From Cyathus striatus (lineage: Eukaryota > Basidiomycota > Agaricomycetes > Agaricales > Nidulariaceae), in contig JAOVFP010000008.1 of assembly GCA_025738555.1 (NCBI GenBank), positions 868,001-932,000 of the forward strand: a stretch of 64,000 nt of DNA, given 5' to 3'. Both the position numbers and the translations under genes were made by a program. The first letter of the stretch is position 1, and every line of letters starts with the position of its first letter. Below the pieces are notes generated by a model. That model worked only from the letters and a program-made list of their open reading frames with translations. It made no database searches and had not been told where the DNA came from. Positions 45,851 to 56,751 of this stretch are shown here, one piece after another.

Positions 45851-48271
45851 GTTAAATGATCTTATCCTAATTGAGCTCATTGTTTGGTCGTCGTTGTCAT
45901 CGTTGAGCAACACGGTGACACCTCATCGCCACCTTATTATGGACTCAAAGCACCCTACCGAAACACACTGAAGACCCCTCATCCTCAACAAGCCGGAACT
46001 TCACCCAAACCTACACACGGACGTACACACCATCACCTCCTATCCACACCCGTACAAGTTGTTCGCGAACGATGGAGTACGAGCGTATCTCCTTGACCGA
46101 GTGCGTAATCTGACTAGTTGACTACTGGGTACGCGCACATCGCGATAGACTACGACCTGAGCTCGACTGCTGCGTTTGTTAATGCCAGGGAGGGTGTCAG
46201 TTTCGGAGGGTCCAATATCCTCGTTAAAGTAGATGGTACGGAGCCTGACAAAGGCGGGTTTTTATTGTACGTCTCCCGAATATCTATCTTCTTCTCTCTC
46301 CGAGTCTTTATCTTCCAACTTACGAACTACGTAGATTCCTGGAACATCCCTGGTCCAAAATCACACACAAGTTCCTTAACATTGAAGGAGCCGGTGCTGG
46401 TGGGTACGTACTACATCCCCCTTTCCCCTCTTCATGACTAACTAAACACATACATAACCAACCACTCCTCTTCCGCTCAACATCCCTCTCACCCATCAAT
46501 AACTACATCTCTGCATCTCCACACGGAACCGTTATCTCAGCAGACATATTTCTCCGGGGTGCCGTACGCTCACGGACGGATTTCTCGGTATTCATGAATG
46601 GACTAGGTTCGTCTTCTTTTTTTTGCTCTAGGTATCTCATATGATTATCTATTCTTACTAAAACGTTGCTTTTCTCTCGCTATCAGGAAACGATACCAAA
46701 ATGGAAGGACTAGACATCGCATTCTACTCTAACCGCGCATTCTACCACACAACACACGCCTCCATCCCCGGAGCGCAAGATGCACGGGGAAGTTTATGGA
46801 GTATGGTGGATACCGTCCATATTACGGCGCTTTCGATGTTAGACGATCCCCTGGAAGATGGGGAGGGTGAAGTTGAACCGGTGTATTTCGACGGTATGCA
46901 CTATTCGTTTTTCTGGTGTGCTTGGTTGTGCTGATAGATGGATGGAAGTGCTTGGAAGGTGGTTCGTGGCATTTACTCAAGCTTCGATGTTGCGGTTTTG
47001 TTTCGAGCTGATAGGTGTGCCGGGGCCGTTGATTCTCTGGACTGCGACTGCACCGCGGGCGAACTATCCAACCAATTCCTCAGTGAAGAAGACATTCCTT
47101 CAAGCTCGCGGGTGGATATCGTTTTGGGCATCCTTTTTCTTTAGCCTTGTTACTCAAGCTGTATTGGTCTTCCTGGTACTCAAATACAACCCCTACGTAA
47201 GCTTACATCCCTCCATATCACCCCTCACACCCTCATAACGATATCCGATATGACGGACTGTACACGCACACCCATACACACTTCTCACATCCACAATGTC
47301 CCTCGCGTACCTCACCATAGTCATATTCCTCCGCTTCGCCTCTGCTGCTGCAACACGTAGGAGAACGCTGTGGATGCAGATGTACATACTCACGTATATC
47401 CTCAATGCGCTTTCCGCTTATGCGGTGTATAAGATCAAGATTGAGGGCGTGTTTTTACTTGTGGGGTGGCATTTTTGTGTGCTTTTGGGGTTGGGGGTTG
47501 AGCTGGTGTCTGGAGCGGCGGAAGCGGCTGGAGGGACTGGTGCTGGTGTGGGTGATAGGGTACGGAGTTCTGAAAGTCCATCGAAGATGGGAAGGAAGAA
47601 GATAAAAATATCTGTGAAGTTTAATGATGCTCCTTTAACGCAGTCTGCGAACCCACTGTGGTGGATGATTCAAGCTATAGTTTCGATCTCGATCCCGGTC
47701 ATTATGATGTCCCAAGTTCTTATCCTGTTCCTCGCTTCGCTCGGACAGACATTAATGGACGGAAGCAGTCCCATCTTCGGTACGTCCCCCTACCTCTTTA
47801 CGTTCCCGTACTAACGAGCCTTCAGTATACGCATCAACTGCCCTCCTATCCACATTCATAATCTTCCCCCCTGGTCCCATTCACCCCCCTCCTCCATCCC
47901 AAACTCACACTCTACATCATGCTTGCATTCATCCTCAGTACCATCTACAATCTTACCACATTCCCATTCACTTCCGACGCACCTATAAAAGTCTTCTTCC
48001 AGCAGCGTGTGTAGGTGCTTCCGAACGGTAGTATGAAAGCCGTTACTGCGCTCACCGGGGTGCCATTCTACCTCCAGAAACTAATCCACGAACTCCCCTC
48101 GACACGGGGACATAATATCGGCCGTACAGAGGATACGGAACGAACAAGGACATGGATGTGTTCCTGGGAAACCGACCTACTCCCTTCAACAAGCTTCAAG
48201 GACATGGGCGTTGTGCCTCTATCGTATAATTATTAGGGGAGTTCAAAGTTGGCCGTTTTGTAGCGTTGCTA

Positions 48272-49798
48272 TATGAAGTTCCAAGTGTTGAAAAAGTCGC
48301 GCGCGCCGTAAATCGGTTGTGCTGTGTGCCGTATCCACACTGCATCGTTGGAATTGTTGTTTTTTCTTACTCATTTTGTATATTGTGAATAAAACATGTA
48401 CTATATTATATTCAATGCATTTTGACACTGTTATAGGAGATGTATTCTGTCTTTTTGTTATGTTTTTATCATCTGAAGGATAGTTCCCACGCTCCCCCGC
48501 GCACTGTTCAGCCTTCCGAGAAGGTACCGAATCTACCGGATAACGGTTGACTCAAACATATCGCATCCCTCGGCACATAAAACGCACCGTAGTATCGTAA
48601 AATATATAATAATATAAAAAATACACTGGGCACGTAAATGTGTTTAAGCTATAATTCTAGTAGTTTATGTTAGGTCCCCTCGGTTGTAATATCACTCTTC
48701 CATGTGTTGTTGTAAGTATCCCAACACATTTATGCAACGATGAAGGATCATACCTACAATATCTAAAATTCAATAAAATAGTATATCATTCAAATTAATA
48801 ACTTTTATCTCTCACTTATTCACAGCTCCGCTTGTAAATTATGACTTGTGTCCTCTAACCCACAAAATCTTCATGGGAATACGAAGAATGCGAGATGATA
48901 TATATGAACGCACAGCAAAGGAAGTTGAATGTGCATTGAGTTCGACGGTGAGTAATGGTGAGCGGAGGAACGGAGGAGCGTGGGAACTACTTACTTTCAG
49001 GTGTTAAAACGTACAAAAGAAGCAAAATACTGTATAAAACAGAGTCAAAAGCGCTTCATATAATGTAGGAAATATTACATTCATATATACACCGGAAGAA
49101 TTAAGAAAACCAGCAATTCCAATGATGCAGTACAGTCGGACTCCTCCTAACCCATACCCCTTCGGAGGCAGCTCGGGCTATGGCTTTTTAGGAGCCATGG
49201 AATAGGTGGAACGTACCACCCGTGGGAATTTTACTCCGGCAGACAAACAACATGACAAATTCAACAATCATTGCAATTCTTGTATGATACCATATATAAA
49301 TGTAGTTAATAACCAAAGCAAAGTCAGTGTAAGTAGTGTAAATTGACACATACCCATATCGGCAAGCCATGTGTTATAGCATACCTTTTATTTCCTGAAT
49401 ACCTATGTGGAGTCAATCAATTATTAGAATATTGTGGGAGTGAACTTACGAATAATACAAGTGTAAACTGTAGTATGATTCAAGTATGGCTACTATGATC
49501 CACGAAATTGTAGTTAATTTCCTATGTTTGCTGCGTACAGGGTCATTTGACTACCATATATAGTAACCAAACCTATGGGTTTCTTTTCACGAAGGGGTAT
49601 GGGTATGGGATATGGCTAAATTATGGGTTTTTCACCGAAATCCCTGCGAACCAACTCGGGAGTCATGAAATGCCATGGGATATAAGGAGTTATGGGTTGT
49701 CTCGGGTATGGGTTAGGAGGAGTTCGACTGTATGGATACGGTATACGGCACAACCGATTTACGGCGCGCGCGACTTTTTCAACACTTGGAACTTCATA
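48272..49798. mobile_element. Second member of the TATGAAGTTCC family, 6-bp TSD TTGCTA
   Basis: Ends TATGAAGTTCCAAGTGTTGA in both directions, continuing AAAAGTCGCGCGCGCCGTAA; the inverted arms are about 85 bp. TTGCTA flanks each side (48266-48271, 49799-49804). The first 11 bases equal those of the element at 25547-27205, while the rest of the arms differ. Without its own nested insert it is about 930 bp. No transposase was recognised. Confidence 0.82.
49133..49730. mobile_element. Tc1/mariner-type MITE (598 bp), TA TSD, innermost insertion
   Basis: Ends CAGTCGGACTCCTCCTAACC (left) and, in complement, CAGTCGAACTCCTCCTAACC (right), flanked by TA (49131-49132, 49731-49732). Subterminal CCCATACCC motifs are repeated several times near the right end in complement. 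No coding capacity. Nested in 48272-49798. Confidence 0.82.
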
Positions 49799-50017
49799 TT
49801 GCTACCTGTCGCTACGGGCCCATTTGCTACAATCTTGCCGAATATCATGATCGGAAATTTAAACAGAGAATTTCAGAGTATTCATGCACTAAGTTTCACT
49901 TTTTCCTACCTATTAATCTTGTTATAAATTCGGAGGTTGGGTAGATATTACTACGTTCAAACAACATATCTAATAATAATAAAAGATTCATAATGCGAAA
50001 GGATATGGTTAATGTCA

Positions 50018-50752
50018 CACTGTGTGCATGGCACAATATTTCAGTGTGAAATAGTTTAGAAATATCATGGAAAAATCTGTATTATTACATTGTTATTTTT
50101 GTCTGAAATATTGATTACAATTTACATCCAGTATTTCAAAGGTTTCTGTCATTCAAAATATTAATGAAATATTGAAATGCGGAGTTTGAAAATTTTCACA
50201 ATATTTCGCTTGTGTAATATTGATGAAATATCGAAATAATATTGAAATGATGTCATGTCAATTTGACATCAGCCTTTGTTCAATATTACAAAGATATTTA
50301 CATGACAGAATATTATGGAAATATTTAAGATTTAGTTCAGATTACCTACTGAGCCATTTTCATGAGATGAACTGGTGTATTGGTTTGGTTCATAAACATG
50401 AGTTGATGTGACCCAGCTTGGTTTGTAGTTGCATTATGCAATTAAATATTTCCATAATATTCTGTTGTGTAAATATCTTTGTAATATTGAACAAAGGCTG
50501 ATGTCAAATTGACATGACATCATTTCAATATTATTTCGATATTTCATCAATATTACACAAGCGAAATATTGTGAAAATTTTCAAACTCCGCATTTCAATA
50601 TTTCATTAATATTTCGAATGACAAAAACCTTTGAAATACTGGATGTAAATTGTAATCAATATTTCAGACAAAAATAACAATGTAATAATACAGATTTTTC
50701 CATGATATTTCCAAACTATTTCACACTGAAATATTGTGCCATGCATGCAGTG
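50018..50752. mobile_element. Foldback element (735 bp) with CACTG ends and TCA TSD
   Basis: The arms 50018-50325 and 50440-50752 are near-perfect inverted copies (CACTGTGTGCATGGCACAAT / CACTGCATGCATGGCACAAT). The spacer is about 110 bp. TCA flanks both sides (50015-50017, 50753-50755). ATATT motifs are very dense in the arms. CACTG ends and a 3-bp TSD suggest a CACTA/EnSpm-type MITE, but the very long palindrome is unusual for that group. Confidence 0.75.
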
Positions 50753-51296
50753 TCAGTAGTATCTCAGTGTTATCAACTCCAAACTGATTGCCGATCTTTT
50801 TCCTTAGAAACGATACAGAAATTAGCGCAGCGTATCGCGTTACGCCAACTTTGATTCCCCTAATATTACCTCGCTCGGTCAGACAAGTGCTCGACTGAGC
50901 GTTAGAAGAAGAGATACGCGCTCGTGTAAGGCGTATTTCGATAACCGCAACGCGATACGGTACGATACGCACGAGGAGTCGGCCCTCGCTCCGCCCGGAA
51001 GGGGGCGCAGTCGGGGTATACGATTCCTGAGAGGGGAACCAGTTCCTTACGGATGTTCAGCCGTACGTGGCACTGGGAGTTCGTTGTTGATTTACATTGG
51101 GAGGCAAATTCGGAAGACGAGCAACTGGAGGTAGGGGGAATTCAAAGGACGAGTGGTGTGTCAGTGGTCCGAATATCGAACTGCTACTCGGGGCTTGAAA
51201 AGGTCGCATTTCGGGAGCGGAAGTATTCCGCCGTTTGAGGAGGCGTTGGAGTTTCTGCCCCGTTGGGGGGCTGTTACGAAGTTGACAGATGGAATA

Positions 51297-52022
51297 TACT
51301 GAGTGAGCTAACTCACCATCATCAGCAGGAGGATTTGGTTCATCTGGAACATTAGAGCCTCAAGAGTTGTAGTCTCGACCCAATACATCCACGAAGTGCC
51401 CTTCCCGTTGACGTATGTCTACATATGGAAGGTCCACGTGTTATCGTGAGAAGGGTTTTGTTGAGCCTACAGCTGACACCACAGCCGGGACGAGAAGCAC
51501 TGATAAGCACATTTGGGCAGATGGTGCTTGCGCGGTCGCAGGGACCTCAAGTCGTCGGGGATAGGAGTGAGGACAGAAATGGATGGAAAGAAGTATTAAG
51601 TTAGTCCACATAATACCTCTATCATAGGTTACCAATCTAATACACTCTACCTTCTCATCTTGTGATCGTTGTGCACTTGCGTAGGCAGGTGGTTAAGTAG
51701 TCACCTTCTCAATTATGGAGAAAGAGAGGATTGTAGATTCGTGTGGAGTGGAATGACGCTGCCACTGCCGGCAACTTGACTATATCCATCCTCCTATTTT
51801 TTTCCACAAAATTACAGATCGTAAAAGCTGAGAAGTACAGCTTTAGAATGATGTGTGTTATATGTATGAACCTTCTAATGATACTGGTGAAAAGGTTTTT
51901 TTTTGCGTGACTCTGGAACGACAGTATCTTGTGTTAGAGCCATCACTTCATACATTACTTGTTCCAACAACTGCAGGTACGAGAAGCTGGTTACTCTACA
52001 TCTCTTTCAACGTTCCAATTCA
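51297..52022. other. Intergenic upstream of the membrane-protein gene, with a ~90-bp repeat
   Basis: ACTGAGTGAGCTAACTCACCATCATCAGCAGGAGG (51297 on) recurs diverged at 53782 on the other side of the gene. No gene recognised; short minus-strand open frames overlap here. Confidence 0.45.
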
Positions 52023-53331
52023 ATGATCCCCACATCCCTCCTTGCAATTCCCTGGCTCTACCTCTTTCTTATATCTACTGCAGGAGCTGTCCTTGTCAAT
52101 GTTACAGTGGATGATTCAGCTACTGATTTGACAGGAGAGCATATCATGTACCAAGGTGCATGGAAAGATGGAGCATCGTGCACGGGTTGTACGGCTACTC
52201 CTGATCCAGATTTTATGTTCAATCACTCGTGGAAAGATGGAACAGTGCGCTCTACAACTTTTGAGTTGTCTGATTTTCGTTAAACTTTGTTAACCCACTA
52301 TTGTGTACAGTACTACCCTGCAGGCTCAGGCTTTCCTCCTTCAGGACCGTTACGTGCTACATTCTCATTTAACGGTGAGATTCTTCTCTTGCCATTTTCT
52401 TTACGTTTTGCGTTTTTAATATATCTTCGGATATATAGGAACCGCCATATATGTCTTCTGCGCAATTTCCTTATCAATTAGCAAGCCAACTAGCTACAGC
52501 AACATGACCTTCTACATCGATAATGAGCTCGTCGGTCAATTCGAGAGAGCACCGCCTGGTTTGCAAGGAGCCTACCAGTACAATGTATCTGTTTATTCCA
52601 ATGCAACATTGCCAGCAGGGATGCATACGTTCATGCTTCAGAATGGCCAATACGGAAATGCTGGGAATCAGTCATTGACATTGTTAGACTACATTGTGTA
52701 CTCGTAAGTGTCAGTGAACGTTAGTACGGCTACCATGACCCCTGACATACGCTAATACAGTTATGATAATGCCCAACCAGCCCCAGCTTCCACTTCTGCT
52801 TCGAGTAAATCTTCTCCAGCTGGTGCTATAGCTGGAGGCGTGATCGGAGGAATTGCTGGAATAATGATTTTATGTTTATTAATATGGCTCCAAATGCGTA
52901 GGAGATCTCGTGCCCTTTCAAAAATGAACGAGATAGATTCATCTTTCAACCTGGTATCAGCCAACAATCAGACCATACCGCAGCCCTTCACTGCGCATAA
53001 CGGTGGTGGCTCGAGTGCTCCTGCTACGTCTTATACCGGTTACCCGTTTACGTCGGATGTACCCATTATCAGATATGGCATTGGTACAAGTAAAAATGCT
53101 GCACTACCTTCCGGTCCGTCTTCAGCTGCACCTTCATCGTCGATAAATGCGGGTGCCTCCGACTCTGCTCTATCACCTGCTCGACCTGCTCAGCAACGGG
53201 AGATAGATGTTGGTCCTGTGGTCCTCGAAGACCAAAACGAAGAAATGCTTCCTCCAGCATATGGCCAGTTCTCCGCCAATTTTAATTCCACAGTTCCTCC
53301 TGAGTCTTCCAGCAGCTTCGTACCTTCATAG
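52023..53331 (+). CDS. Single-pass type I membrane protein, fungal ectodomain family, 373 aa
   Basis: Four exons: 52023-52244, 52311-52374, 52439-52703, 52761-53331; 1122 nt with matching phases. A signal peptide (about 1-23) is followed by an ectodomain of about 165 residues with VNVTVDDSA, a CTGC pair, GTYYPAG, a FSFNGTAIYVFC strand and several N-glycosylation sites (NVT, NMT, NVS, NAT, NQS). A Ser/Ala/Pro linker leads to one TM segment (AGAIAGGVIGGIAGIMILCLLIWLQ region) with a basic stop-transfer RRRSR. The cytoplasmic tail of about 165 residues is Ser/Pro-rich with a terminal PPAYGQF-like motif. This architecture is very common in Agaricomycetes and has no assigned function; surface sensing or adhesion is a guess. 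Confidence 0.88.
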
Positions 53332-53339
53332 CCATGATC

Positions 53340-54230
53340 AACTAGCTATATGCAAGTATTCTCATTCGTTTAAAGGCATAAAGTTTAATGAACTTCCTAT
53401 CATATAGAGCAACCAACCATGTGTTGGGTATTACTGATGCTTGTCATACTGTGTTCAGAACACACCAATCACATGAAAAATTGTTGTGTTTAGTTTTGAA
53501 CTCGAGGACTCTCGCAACCTTTTGACGTTGTCGTACTAACTGTCCGACCCCACAACAATGATCACCCTTGTTCATGTAGGCCTCCTATGCTGCCACAATT
53601 CTACCAGGTGCAATAATATCATCTGTATTGCATATCAAATATTATTACTACCTGAGCCCTACAAAAAGTCGAAGACATATGTAGAGATACGTCAATGGGA
53701 AGGGCACTAGTGTCAGCTGAGTATTGTACACCGAGGTTGATTGTATAGATACATACAATCATTGATCATCGAAAAGAGTTGACTGAGTGAGCCAATTTAC
53801 CATCATCAGCAGGAGGCTTTGGCTCCTAGAGTACCTTGAAGGCTTGAACCCATGGAACGTGGTCACGTTGTATTTCGCCTCAAGAGTTGGATGATATCAT
53901 TGCTGTGTGCCTATTTCCCTCTGAGAGACTGCTGGAGGGTGCAGTATCGATCACTTAGATTGTGACCTCCTGATGTTGGATGTTTGATTCTCTCTAGAGC
54001 TGTACTCGGTGTGGATGGTGATGAGAACACCCGAAGTTGTCTTGGAGATATGAATCGAACGAAAGAGGAAGACAAGCGGAGAGAGAGCGAGTGAAGGAGG
54101 GGGGACAATGAATGCATGATACTGAAGCTTGCGAAATGATTGATGTCTTCGTCGTTCGAGACGGCGAGCAAGGGTCGTTTCAAGGTCGTTTATCGTCGTT
54201 CACAGCGAGCAAAGCAGCTCGTCGTTGTTG
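53340..54230. other. Intergenic, repeat copy at 53782-53895
   Basis: Holds the second copy of the 51297 repeat and a G/A-rich stretch with GTCGTT/CGAGCAA repeats (54140-54225). No gene supported. Confidence 0.45.
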
Positions 54231-54594
54231 TGTAACGACCCCGTGACACCGTCCGCCTCTCGTCTCTCCATTGTGTTCGTTGCCCAACTCTCGTCGCTCG
54301 TTGTCCCGGTTCTTTACTTTCTCCGTCGTTCCTGTTTCATTCCCCTTCGCATATCTCTGATATATTACCCTCCTTCACCCTCAGCAACAGAGCTAGTTAG
54401 CTCCTTACTATCGTTTATTCTCTCACCCTGGACTATTACTACCGTTGTCTCAAGGAGTACTTACCCCACCTATAACCCGATATCGGACGTTAGGAATAAT
54501 ATATAAGACTTAGAGTACTTTCGTGTTTAGACAGTGAATCGTATCCTTACAACTGCAATTCCTCTCGTGTGACAAAACTCCTAAACCGTCACAA
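54231..54594 (+). mobile_element. Gypsy-type solo LTR-like sequence (about 364 bp)
   Basis: Starts TGTAACGACCCCGTGACACC and ends CCTAAACCGTCACA, with a TATATAAG box near 54498; the first and last bases form a TG...CA end pair. TGTAACGACC starts are usual for basidiomycete Ty3/gypsy LTRs. I find no convincing target duplication, so one end may be recombined. It lies at the border of the inverted aspartic-protease piece. Confidence 0.55.
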
Positions 54595-54735
54595 GATGTA
54601 ACAGGCTTTTGCTACATGTTGACAGGTGGGTTACGTAAAGCACTAATTCACGTGCTTCCTTCCAGCGCTTACATACGCAATAATTCGGCACTTCAACGTT
54701 GACCGTTGAAACACTGTGAGCAACCGTGTACATTA

Positions 54736-55123
54736 ACGCAAAAATGAATGCTAGCTCACGAAATGAAAATAGTCCAGAGGGATTTCCATCAGCGTCCGGT
54801 TCTTCTTTCGATCCAGAGATTGAATTCCAAATAGCATTGACATCAGCAGACGGCCCGGCTACGAGCATGGTACCAGTGTCGATAGCAGCGAGAGCTGCAT
54901 CTCCGGTGGTAATAGAGATGGACTTCCCTTGTACAGTGATAGCTGTAAATGAATTAGTAATTTAAGACACCCTGCAGAATGAATGTATGCACCCGACATC
55001 GTCAATAGCCAGAACGTGGGATGGGTAGTGGCGGGCATATTTATGAATTCAATATCACCCGCGAATAAACTCGAGTTGGTTCCTCCGAGCGTGAAAACGC
55101 CTCCAGGCTCATCAACAGCCTTC
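54736..55123 (-). pseudogene. Inverted piece of aspartic protease copy C (exons 4 part and 5)
   Basis: On the minus strand, exon 4 from AVDEPGG to TMS (55123-54993) and a complete exon 5 (54942-54760, 183 nt, same length as in copy B) are present with their intron. The second active-site motif reads DTGTML instead of DTGTTL. The remaining exons lie on the plus strand at 55452-56046, so this part has been inverted. Confidence 0.85.
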
Positions 55124-55159
55124 GCAGATAACACACAGTCGCACACTGACCCTTGAACA

Positions 55160-55440
55160 GTTGGTCAAAAGGGTGCAGTCCTGTTTATTTGGGGTAGAGG
55201 GATGTGAGTTATGGGACGTGTATGATATTGTGCTTTCATCTGCTACTGACTGTTTCTTTGCACTGAGAAGCCGATATCGTGTTTAATGACGGTCTCCGTT
55301 GCGTTTACATGTGCTCGATTTCTCTAATGCCTAACCCCCGTACTCTAGGATTCACTTGTCGCTTCGAATGCTCTGTAGGCCTATTATTGAAGTTAGCGAA
55401 CAGGGACCTCGGCGCGCTTCAAGTGGGCACCTCGGTTGAC
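55160..55440. other. Junction filler derived from an M28 3' flank
   Basis: CCTGTTTATTTGGGGTAGAGGG...CTGACTGTTTCTTTGCACTGAGA matches the sequence after the M28 stop in copies B (27700) and C (58985). It lies between the inverted and direct aspartic-protease pieces and so records how the rearrangement joined. Confidence 0.6.
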
Positions 55441-55451
55441 CGGTCCACTAG

Positions 55452-56046
55452 CTTGCAGTACCAACGTAGAGGTAACTCTGTCGTTCGGTGGCAAATCCTG
55501 GCCTATCAATATTGCGGATATGAAACTTGGTCCTATCTCGACAGGAAGCTCACAATGCTTCGGAGGAATCTTCGACGTCTCTCAGAGGACTAGCATTCAA
55601 AGTGGACAGGGGAACCCAGGCTGGATTGTTGGGGATACTTTCCTAGTACGTTTTTTCTCATCCCTTTCTTGTATTTCTTCTTTGATGTCACTGTTATTGC
55701 CACAGAAAAATGTTTACTCTGTGTTCCGTGCGAACTTCCGTTGGATTTGCACAACTATCTGACTTGGCTAATACATCAAGTAGGATATCCTTCTTTTGCA
55801 ATTTGGCGAGAGTGGATAGTAAGATCACTGTCATATACTTCTTCAGCTACCAGTGAATCCTCAACATCAACATCCAATCCCTCATCGTCTTCCGGGAGTT
55901 CCACTTCCGGTTCAAGTACGTACTTCGTCCCTATTCCTTCAAAGATACCTTGACATTTAATTTGTCCAGCCCCGGCCTTGGTGCCATCTATATCTGTTTC
56001 ATTCCTAGCAGCAGTTCTAATGGCAGTCGTGATCAATACACTGTAA
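55452..56046 (+). pseudogene. Aspartic protease copy C, 3' exons (6 to end)
   Basis: Plus-strand exons homologous to exons 6, 7, one stalk exon (about 55850-55917) and the hydrophobic last exon of the gene at 21115, ending at 56046. In exon 7 six bases (ACCCAGCT-like) are missing. Only one stalk exon is present. Active-site exons are missing or inverted, so it is not functional. Confidence 0.82.
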
Positions 56047-56664
56047 GGCTATTACATCAATGACTGTGCCATTTACACACGCTAGATACGAGCGATTGCC
56101 ACTTCGGATTTGTACTAGGACTCGAAGGCGAATAGTCCATTGTATTTACTACTGCCTCGCTAATATTCATGAAAATTGAAGTGTGTTTGTGATAACTCTA
56201 GCTTTAATTTATTTGAAGGAGGTATAAGGTAGGCCATAGGTACTTAATTACTTACTGACATCACAAAAGTAAGCTATCGGGATCGAAACAAAGCAACAGA
56301 CAAAACGTCTTCATAAAAACTTAATGTTAAGAAATAGAGATTACTTACTATACACATGTTAATTCCCCTTGATATTTACGTGGATATTGTACAATTGAAA
56401 CAAAAATTTAATCGCCATCGAGAGATGTGGTCGTTAACTAGTAAGTAAGCACCTCAGCACGGCAGATTGCAACTGTTTAGAGTTGTTTAAATCCAAGGAT
56501 GTTACCTAATTGAGCTCGTCGTTGTCATCACTGGGCAAGACCTCCTGCTCATCGTGTTCAACGATGACCACCACTATAACACTCACCCAACCATATTCAA
56601 GTTCACATCTTCCATTACGCCACAATTGCGATACTCAGCCACATTATGAAACGTCAGCAAACCA

Positions 56665-56672
56665 ATAAAAGG
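56665..56672 (+). promoter_or_regulatory. TATA-like box of M28 copy C
   Basis: ATAAAAGG about 80-87 bp upstream of the ATG at 56752, in a promoter nearly identical to copy A. Confidence 0.45.
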
Positions 56673-56751
56673 CGCCCATTCATCAACACGCATTCGCAGC
56701 CTGTCACTTTCTCCAACACCACTCCACCAGCGACGAGGGCCTAATCCAATC

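Larger units (their letters stand above)
48231..50860. mobile_element. Outer MITE in M28 copy D (about 350 bp of own sequence), carrying nested elements
   Basis: The ends are AGGGGAGTTCAAAGTTGGC (left, at 48235) and, in complement, AGGGGAATCAAAGTTGGC (right, ending about 50860). The flanks suggest a TAAT duplication (48227-48230, 50861-50864); A/T-richness leaves 2-5 bases ambiguous. Comparison with copies A and C shows removal restores ...ACAATATTACCTCGCT-like sequence. Two other elements are inserted in it (48272-49798, 50018-50752). Confidence 0.75.
45885..51296 (+). pseudogene. M28 metallopeptidase copy D, lacking the catalytic exon and split by nested transposons
   Basis: Promoter and a start-less, frameshifted exon 1 (about 45900-46267) are followed directly by sequence corresponding to exon 3 (FLEHPW-like, 46335). 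Exon 2, with HFDS and GEEDGLNGAHA, is missing, so two-thirds of the zinc site is lost. Exons 4-7 continue (46470-47779). The C-run at 47867-47872 has six C, one more than the frame needs. The last exon has a stop near 48013 and breaks at 48230 at the 2.6-kb nested insertion. It resumes at 50865 in diverged form and ends near 51296 inside the final conserved motif (TKLTDG). Confidence 0.85.

Noticed and set aside
54225..54506. 93-codon open frame
   Set aside because: It lies inside the solo-LTR-like sequence and has no domain.
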